Part shown: in pieces, positions 58,628-64,000 of the stretch | Numbering within the stretch: position 1 is the first letter of the stretch | Layout: every line of letters begins with the position of its first letter | Origin: Bradyrhizobium sediminis | GTDB taxonomy: Bacteria; Pseudomonadota; Alphaproteobacteria; Rhizobiales; Xanthobacteraceae | Assembly: GCF_018736105.1 (NCBI RefSeq) | Contig: NZ_CP076135.1 | Location: 2,912,001 to 2,976,000, forward strand | Direction: 5' to 3' | Length of the DNA: 64,000 nt | Made by a program: the position numbers and the translations under genes | The notes under the pieces: generated by a model | The model's input: the letters and a program-made list of their open reading frames with translations, nothing else | Database searches by the model: none | What the model was told of the DNA's origin: nothing

Positions 58628-60967
58628 TTGCTCCTGCGTCCGATATTTCCGCAGGTCTTGTCCACTTACGATCAGAGGCTTTGGATTTTGCTGTTCCGGA
58701 GACGCAAGTCGGCTAAGGGCCTGCCATCCAAGGATGAGCCGGAACGGAAGATCGTTGCGCCGCCTGAGACGAACACTCCTCGACACGATCCACTGGCCGC
58801 CTCTCTAACCTATCTGGCCGCACACCATGGCCGGGCGATAAGTCGCGAGGCTCTCCTCGGGGGCCTTCCCATCCTTGATGGGCGGCTATCGGTAGCATTG
58901 TATGACCGGGCGGCCAAGCGCGCTGGTCTCGAAACCGAGGCCATCAAGCGAGCCGTTACCGACATTCCAGCGATGGTTCTTCCCGCCGTTCTGATTATGA
59001 AAAACGGGACTGCGCTCATTCTCCTCGGGATTGATGCGAATAACCAGAGCGTCAAGATCCTCGACCCCACGGTGAAGCCGAGCACTCCGCGAATTGCGGG
59101 CGTCGATGCGGTGACAGCGGATTATACGGGCTACGCGTTTCTGGTCAGGGCTGCGGCTGAATCCGATGCGCGCGCAGTCGCTGCTGGAGACCTCCCGCGA
59201 AACCACTGGTTTTGGTCCGTCGTCAAGGTGCACTGGCGCAGTTACGGACACATTGCGCTCGCCGCTTTCCTGGTCAACATGCTCGCGCTTGCGACACCAT
59301 TGTTCATCATGAGCGTCTACGACCGGGTCATACCGAACGGCGCCATTCCTTCCTTGATTGCATTATCGATCGGGATGGGCCTCGCCATTGTCTTCGATTT
59401 TGTGCTGCGCACGGTACGAAGCCGCATGATTGACATGACCGGCAAGACCGTAGACGTCGTTCTCGCGGCAAATATTTTCGAACACGTAATGGCGGTGAAG
59501 ATGGCGCAGCGGCCGGCTTCTGTCGGCATCATCGCAAATCAGCTCCGCGACTTTGATTCGGTTCGCGAGTTTTTCACTTCCGGTAGCGTGGTATCCGCGA
59601 CGGATTTGATTTTCGCCATCCTGTTCGTGGGTGTTCTCTTCATTATCGCGGGACCGTTGGCGTGGGTTCCGCTCGCCATGTTGCCGATCATGATCGCGCT
59701 CGGCTTGACGATGCAGCGTCCGCTCGATCGCGCAATGAAGCGGCTGCAGGCTGAATCAGCAGCACGTCACGGCGTTCTCGTGGAGTCCCTTTCCGGTCTG
59801 GAAACGGTTCGTGCGACTGGCGCTGAAGCCCGCATGCAGACCGCATGGGAGCGCTCGGTTGCCGCGACCGCGCGATCGGGAGAAGACGTGCATTTCTGGG
59901 CCTCGCTTACATTGACGAGCGCCAACGCTGCACAGCAGCTCACCAGCCTCCTTTTGGTGATTATCGGTGTCTTTCTCATCCTCGACGGAAAACTGACTGT
60001 CGGCGCTCTGGTCGCCGCCAATATGCTGGCGGGGCGCGTTCTGGCGCCGATCGCGGGCATCGCATCGGTAATTACGCGCGGGACCCAGACCCTGTCAGCG
60101 CTGAAGGCGATCGATCGCATTATGTCATTGGAGCGCGAACGATCGCCGCAGCGCGCTTACGTCGCGAGGAAAATCGACCAAGGACGGATTGCTTTCGAGA
60201 ACGTCAGCTTTTCCTATCCGGACGCCCCTGCCAAGGCGCTGGAGAAAGTTTCCTTCAAAATCGAGGGTGGCGAACGGATCGGCATTATCGGACGTGTAGG
60301 GTCCGGGAAAACGACAGTCGGCCGGCTCTTGCTCGGTTTTTATGAAGCCCAAGAAGGTCGAATCCTGATCGATGGCGTCGATTCGCGTCAATATGATCCT
60401 TCGGATCTGCGTACCGGCATCGGATTTGCGATGCAGGATACCGACCTGTTCTTCGGAAAATTGCGCGACAATATTGCGTTGGGCAAGCCTGACGCGACCG
60501 ATGAAGAAGTTCTCGCCGCTGCGCGGCTTTCGGGCGTAGAGAGTTTTATCGCCGGACATCCGATGGGGTACGATATGCCTATCTCGGAGGGCGGTCGCAG
60601 TCTGTCCGGCGGCCAGAAACAGGCCATTGGACTGGCCCGCGTACTGATCAGGAAGCCACGTGTGCTGTTCCTGGACGAGCCGACTGCGCATTTTGATGTC
60701 CGCAGTGAAGCCGAATTCCTGGAGCGACTGAAAGCGATCGGTGGTGAGCGGATGACCATCATCATCTCGACGCACCGGCTTTCGCTCCTCAGCATGGTGG
60801 ATCGACTGTTGCTGTTCGACAACGGCCGCTTGGTCGCCGACGGGCCGCGCGACAAGGTGTTGGCCCTCCTCCAAGGGAAACATGCTGCGCCACCTGCCGA
60901 TAAAGCGGCCCAGCCTAATCCCACGCAAAGAGCAACTTTGGTGCAAAAGCCTAATGCCGCCATCTGA
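58628..60967 (+). CDS. Type I secretion ABC exporter, LapB-like
   Basis: A 779-residue protein with an N-terminal C39-peptidase-like domain, a membrane domain of about five to six helices and an ATPase domain. In the C39-like part (DPLAASLTYLAAHHGRAIS ... ILDPTVK) the catalytic Cys is missing, as in LapB/HlyB-type exporters of RTX proteins. The ATPase shows Walker A GRVGSGKTT, signature SLSGGQKQAIGLAR, Walker B VLFLDEPTAHFD and the H-loop STHR. The TTG start is a best guess; its ribosome site is weak. The last 14 bases overlap the adaptor gene. Confidence 0.88.
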   Translation: MLLRPIFPQVLSTYDQRLWILLFRRRKSAKGLPSKDEPERKIVAPPETNTPRHDPLAASLTYLAAHHGRAISREALLGGLPILDGRLSVALYDRAAKRAGLETEAIKRAVTDIPAMVLPAVLIMKNGTALILLGIDANNQSVKILDPTVKPSTPRIAGVDAVTADYTGYAFLVRAAAESDARAVAAGDLPRNHWFWSVVKVHWRSYGHIALAAFLVNMLALATPLFIMSVYDRVIPNGAIPSLIALSIGMGLAIVFDFVLRTVRSRMIDMTGKTVDVVLAANIFEHVMAVKMAQRPASVGIIANQLRDFDSVREFFTSGSVVSATDLIFAILFVGVLFIIAGPLAWVPLAMLPIMIALGLTMQRPLDRAMKRLQAESAARHGVLVESLSGLETVRATGAEARMQTAWERSVAATARSGEDVHFWASLTLTSANAAQQLTSLLLVIIGVFLILDGKLTVGALVAANMLAGRVLAPIAGIASVITRGTQTLSALKAIDRIMSLERERSPQRAYVARKIDQGRIAFENVSFSYPDAPAKALEKVSFKIEGGERIGIIGRVGSGKTTVGRLLLGFYEAQEGRILIDGVDSRQYDPSDLRTGIGFAMQDTDLFFGKLRDNIALGKPDATDEEVLAAARLSGVESFIAGHPMGYDMPISEGGRSLSGGQKQAIGLARVLIRKPRVLFLDEPTAHFDVRSEAEFLERLKAIGGERMTIIISTHRLSLLSMVDRLLLFDNGRLVADGPRDKVLALLQGKHAAPPADKAAQPNPTQRATLVQKPNAAI

Positions 60968-62204
60968 CTTTGCCTTCGCCAACGACATCCGGGCGGCGGC
61001 GGCGCTGCGGACGCCGCGGACGTCACGCATGCTGTTGTTGACGTTCCTGGCTCTCCTGATGTCGTTTCTGGTGTGGGCCCACTTCGCGGTTCTGGACGAG
61101 GTCAAACGCGGCAATGGCAAGGTCGTGCCGTCACGCCAGACCCAGGTTGTCCAGACCCTTGAGGGTGGCATTGTCGGCGATATCCTTGTGCAGGAAGGCG
61201 CCATCGTTCAGCAAGGTCAGTCCCTGATGCGGATTGACGACACCAAATTTGCTTCGGAATTCGGTGAAATAAGGGAGCGGCGCGCGGCGATGGCTGCCCG
61301 TGTTGCCCGGCTCGAGGCGGAGGCGCGCGGACGAAACGATGTCACGTTTCCCGACCAACTCGATAAGGTAGTGCCGGCTTCGGTCGCTACCGAAACCAGC
61401 GTGTTCAAGATGCGCGCGCAGAAATTGTCGCAAGACGTCGACGTGTTGAACCAGCAGGTAACCCGGCTCACCGGCACTCTCAAATTGCTGGACCGCGAAC
61501 TCGCCCTCACCCGCAAGCTTTACGAACAGAAGGTAGTCCCCGAGATCGAGATGCTGCGGCTGGACCGCCAGGCGACCGAAATGAGAGGCCAACTCGCCGA
61601 GACTCAATCAAAAATCAATTACGCCATAACGTCTTTCCGATCGCAGGCGGATGAGGATCTCGCCAAGTCGAAAGGGGATCTGGCCGTCCTGGATGAAAAC
61701 ATCAAATCTGCGCAGGACCGCGTGCGACGGACCGACCTGAAGGCCCCGGTACATGGCATCGTTAACAAATTGAACGTGACCACGATCGGCGCGGTGGTCC
61801 AGCCCGGCGCCAACGTGATGGACATCATTCCGCTCGACGATTCATTGCTGGTTGAGGGCCGGATCCGCCCGCAGGATATCGCCTTCATTCGCCCCAACCA
61901 GGACGCGGTGGTCAAGATTTCTGCTTATGATCCCTCGGTTTATGGCTCGCTGAAAGGCAAGGTCGAGCGCATCAGCGCCGACACCATCGTCGACGAAAAG
62001 GCCGAGAAATCGGAGCGCCAGGAGACTTTTTACCGGGTGATGGTTCGAACCGAGAAGAACCATCTTGGGACAGCCAAGAATTCACTGCCGATCATTCCCG
62101 GCATGGTCGCCACGGTCGAAATCCTCACCGGTGAGAAATCGGTCCTGGACTACCTGCTCAGGCCTGCCCGCACCTTGCGTGACGAGGCCCTGCGCGAACG
62201 TTGA
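60954..62204 (+). CDS. HlyD-family membrane fusion protein, LapC-like
   Basis: A 416-residue periplasmic adaptor of type I secretion. It has a single N-terminal membrane helix (MLLLTFLALLMSFLVWAHFAVLDEV), a lipoyl-like half-motif (QTLEGGIVGDILVQEGAIVQQGQSLMRIDDT), a long coiled-coil hairpin (about residues 100-260), the second lipoyl half (LKAPVHGIVNKLNVTTIGAVVQPGANVMDIIP) and the RTX-type C-terminal beta domain (GMVATVEILTGEKSVLDYLLRP). I used the ATG overlapping the ABC gene stop; an earlier in-frame ATG lies deeper inside that gene. Confidence 0.88.
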   Translation: MPPSDFAFANDIRAAAALRTPRTSRMLLLTFLALLMSFLVWAHFAVLDEVKRGNGKVVPSRQTQVVQTLEGGIVGDILVQEGAIVQQGQSLMRIDDTKFASEFGEIRERRAAMAARVARLEAEARGRNDVTFPDQLDKVVPASVATETSVFKMRAQKLSQDVDVLNQQVTRLTGTLKLLDRELALTRKLYEQKVVPEIEMLRLDRQATEMRGQLAETQSKINYAITSFRSQADEDLAKSKGDLAVLDENIKSAQDRVRRTDLKAPVHGIVNKLNVTTIGAVVQPGANVMDIIPLDDSLLVEGRIRPQDIAFIRPNQDAVVKISAYDPSVYGSLKGKVERISADTIVDEKAEKSERQETFYRVMVRTEKNHLGTAKNSLPIIPGMVATVEILTGEKSVLDYLLRPARTLRDEALRER

Positions 62205-62421
62205 GCGCGCGGCGGTTTGCTTAACAAACCGTCATTTTCGATCGTTCAATTTTGAATGGTCCTGCAAACCGGCAATTGACCGCCTTTCCGACATTACCGC
62301 CGTCCCCTGCCCCCTCTTAACTCCGCATAAGCAGCAGAGGCCGCAGGCTCCGTCCCGATAACAGATTGGGACGGAAGATCGACGCAAAGACGTTGGCTGA
62401 CGTTCCGGACAAGGGGACGTC

Positions 62422-63450
62422 ATGACGCCGCGTTTGGAATTGCGGGTGCTTCGCTCGTTTGCGTTTGTTGCGGGGCTCACTGTTTCGATTATCGCATGTG
62501 CGACCTCCGGTTCATTCGCGGCCGAGGAAGTCGTCGTCGCCGAAACTGCCGCTGATTTTAGCCCCGGCGCCGACCGGACGTCGATGCGCCCTCCTGCAAC
62601 GTTTTTCAGTATCAACGCCGTCCTCGCGAAACACGACCAGCAGCGCGGCCGCGGACCTGGTGCCATTCGTCTGGCCTCGCTCACTCCCCCGTCGAATTCC
62701 GCGACGGACGCGCAACCCGCGTCGAGGGAAACTGCGCCGGCCGGCAAAGATCCCTTTGGCTTGTTCACGTTTCGCGCGCCCGAAGGCCTGCTCTGGCGCA
62801 AGTGGCGCGGCGTCGAAGCCGCCATGGCGAAGGAGCAAGCCGTTCTGGATCAATGCCGGGCGGATGCCGGGAACTGCCCGTCGTACGCCGCGCAATTCAT
62901 GCGGCTGATCCACGCCGTCAAGTCAAAGTCCGGCCGCGTCCAACTCGACGAGGCCAATCGCGCCGTCAACACGGCGATCCGCTATGTCAGCGACTATGCC
63001 TTGCATGGTGAAGCGGATCGATGGAGCACGCCGCTCGCGACTTTTGCGACCGCGAAAGGTGACTGCGAGGACTACGCAATTGCCAAATATGTGGCCTTGA
63101 GCGAGGCGGGCTTTCCCCGTGAAGATCTCCAGCTGGTGCTGGTTCGCGATCGCGCGGTCCGTCAGGATCATGCGGTGCTGGCCGCACGCCTCGACGGCCG
63201 CTGGCTGATCCTAGACAGCCGGCATTCCACGCTGGTTGAGGACTCCGATGCCTCGAGCCTTACGCCGTTGTTCGCTATCAACCAGCGGGGCGTGCATCTG
63301 TTCGCGGCGCCCTATGCGAAACGACCGCTACTGGCAGACGAAGTCGAGGCAGCACCGGCGGCGGCAGGCGGCGACGTCACGGAATGGACCGGCGCGGAGG
63401 CATCGAGCGACGGCAGCTTTCAGCTCTTCACGCTGCCCCTCCTGATGTAA
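62422..63450 (+). CDS. LapG-like transglutaminase-type periplasmic cysteine protease (BTLCP)
   Basis: 342 residues. A signal peptide (FAFVAGLTVSIIACATSGSFAAE) and a disordered Pro/Ser segment precede the bacterial transglutaminase-like cysteine peptidase domain. The catalytic triad is visible as Cys in KGDCEDYAIAKYVAL, His in RQDHAVLAAR and Asp in WLILDSRH. The best studied member, LapG, cuts the N-terminus of RTX adhesins to release them from the surface, under c-di-GMP-dependent inhibition by LapD. The gene follows the type I secretion set. A hairpin (GTCCC/GGGAC, near 62357-62379) lies in the 217-base gap upstream. Confidence 0.87.
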   Translation: MTPRLELRVLRSFAFVAGLTVSIIACATSGSFAAEEVVVAETAADFSPGADRTSMRPPATFFSINAVLAKHDQQRGRGPGAIRLASLTPPSNSATDAQPASRETAPAGKDPFGLFTFRAPEGLLWRKWRGVEAAMAKEQAVLDQCRADAGNCPSYAAQFMRLIHAVKSKSGRVQLDEANRAVNTAIRYVSDYALHGEADRWSTPLATFATAKGDCEDYAIAKYVALSEAGFPREDLQLVLVRDRAVRQDHAVLAARLDGRWLILDSRHSTLVEDSDASSLTPLFAINQRGVHLFAAPYAKRPLLADEVEAAPAAAGGDVTEWTGAEASSDGSFQLFTLPLLM

Positions 63451-63456
63451 CAAAAC

Positions 63457-63490
63457 GGCCCGCCGGCTGTCCGGCGGGCCATGTTTTCGT
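63457..63490. terminator. Bidirectional rho-independent terminator
   Basis: GGCCCGCCGG pairs with CCGGCGGGCC across a CTGT loop. On the plus strand ATGTTTTC follows; on the minus strand GTTTTGTT follows. It separates the convergent LapG-like and RTX genes. Confidence 0.9.
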
Positions 63491-63501
63491 GGGTGCTCGA
63501 C

Positions 63502-64000
63502 TTAGACGATGCGAATGTCCGTATTGTTGAGAGCAAAACCGTTCTCGAGAACCGCCATGGCTATGGCAGCCGCCGCTCCCGTACCGTCCGAGTCATAGGA
63601 AAGCGTGTGCGAGGTAGTATTATACACGAACTGCGCCGTTGCCGCCGTCGCTGTGCCCGACGCGTTCGAAGCGAAGTGAGACACATCGAGCGTTCCCACG
63701 CCCAGACTTCCAAAGGCAGCGTTGTCAAACTCTAGCACATCGAGCTGGCCACCATGGCCGCTGAAGTCGATGATGTGATCGAGCCCTTCCGACGTCGCGT
63801 TATACTGGAAGTGATCAACCCCCGCGCCGCCTGTCAGAGTATCAATACCTCCTCCTCCGACCAAGATGTCGTCGCCGCCTCCTCCGGACAAGGAGTTGGC
63901 GTTACCGTTGCCTGTCAACGTATCCGCAGATCCAGAGCCGATGAGATTGTCGATATTCAAGAGCGTATCAATACCCGCTCCAACAGTATTCTGCGGAGTG
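63502..64000 (-). CDS. RTX adhesin/secreted protein, C-terminal part (runs off the window)
   Basis: The minus-strand frame stays open to the window edge, so only the C-terminal end (about 165 residues) is visible. It has glycine-rich calcium-binding nonapeptide repeats (GSGSADTLTGNGNANSLSGG, GGDDILVGGGGIDTLTGGAGVDHF) followed by a domain with DHIIDFSGHGGQLDVLEFDNAAFG. The end is a typical type I secretion signal (ALNNTDIRIV). It is the probable cargo of the neighbouring TolC/ABC/HlyD set and the substrate of the LapG-like protease, if its unseen N-terminus has a cleavage site. Confidence 0.87.
   Translation of the reverse strand, partial: TPQNTVGAGIDTLLNIDNLIGSGSADTLTGNGNANSLSGGGGDDILVGGGGIDTLTGGAGVDHFQYNATSEGLDHIIDFSGHGGQLDVLEFDNAAFGSLGVGTLDVSHFASNASGTATAATAQFVYNTTSHTLSYDSDGTGAAAAIAMAVLENGFALNNTDIRIV

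Overview
The window is a chromosomal segment of a GC-rich alphaproteobacterium, most likely Bradyrhizobium or a close relative in the Nitrobacteraceae. The argument rests on gene content: a bacterial phosphatidylcholine synthase; a divergent pair of GH17/GT2 genes matching the Bradyrhizobium ndvC/ndvB locus for cyclic beta-1,3;1,6-glucan; an IalB-family protein; NasS/NasT nitrate sensing; the sdhE-mfd/recG arrangement; and several intergenic palindromic repeats of a type I recall from this group. No rRNA, CRISPR array, prophage or insertion sequence was found.

Layout. 0.5-1.2 kb: a secreted LTxxQ-type protein (minus strand). 1.7-8.7 kb: a plus-strand operon for a sugar-type ABC importer (Tat-exported binding protein, two permeases, ATPase) followed by a 2-hydroxyacid dehydrogenase and an amidase. 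8.8-12.9 kb: small secreted proteins, an FkbM-type methyltransferase, a cupin and an RraA/HMG-aldolase-type protein. 13.1-15.8 kb: the 5-oxoprolinase set pxpB-pxpC-pxpA. 16-21.6 kb (minus): nasT-nasS, then a NirA-type sirohaem reductase translationally coupled to an unusual Fe-S/FAD/NADPH reductase; the nasS-nirA gap holds a candidate structured leader. 21.7-31.6 kb: rimO, an argD-type aminotransferase preceded by what looks like an arginine-rich leader-peptide attenuator, a quinone reductase, terC, pcs, a UbiH-type hydroxylase, an AEC carrier, hspQ and an ialB-like gene. 31.8-36.5 kb: a YejA-like binding protein, a degenerate ANL enzyme and a degenerate PleD-like GGDEF protein. 36.5-49.4 kb: housekeeping (mfd, sdhE, recG, a DUF502 protein, glmS, glmU, a SPOR-like membrane protein). 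49.3-54.6 kb: the glucan locus.

54.8-64 kb: tRNA-Lys(UUU) is followed by a gene-poor stretch with small hypothetical genes and a PilZ protein. Next comes a complete type I secretion set (TolC-like, ABC exporter with a degenerate C39 domain, HlyD-like adaptor), a LapG-type periplasmic cysteine protease, and, convergent with these, the C-terminal end of an RTX protein that runs off the right edge. This resembles a Lap-type, c-di-GMP-controlled surface adhesin system.

The observations most worth following are the arginine-rich leader peptide plus terminator ahead of the argD-type gene, the Lap-like secretion/adhesin module beside tRNA-Lys, and the nasS-nirA leader region with its Fe-S/flavin partner reductase. 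All functional calls come from reading motifs by eye; no database search or folding program was run.
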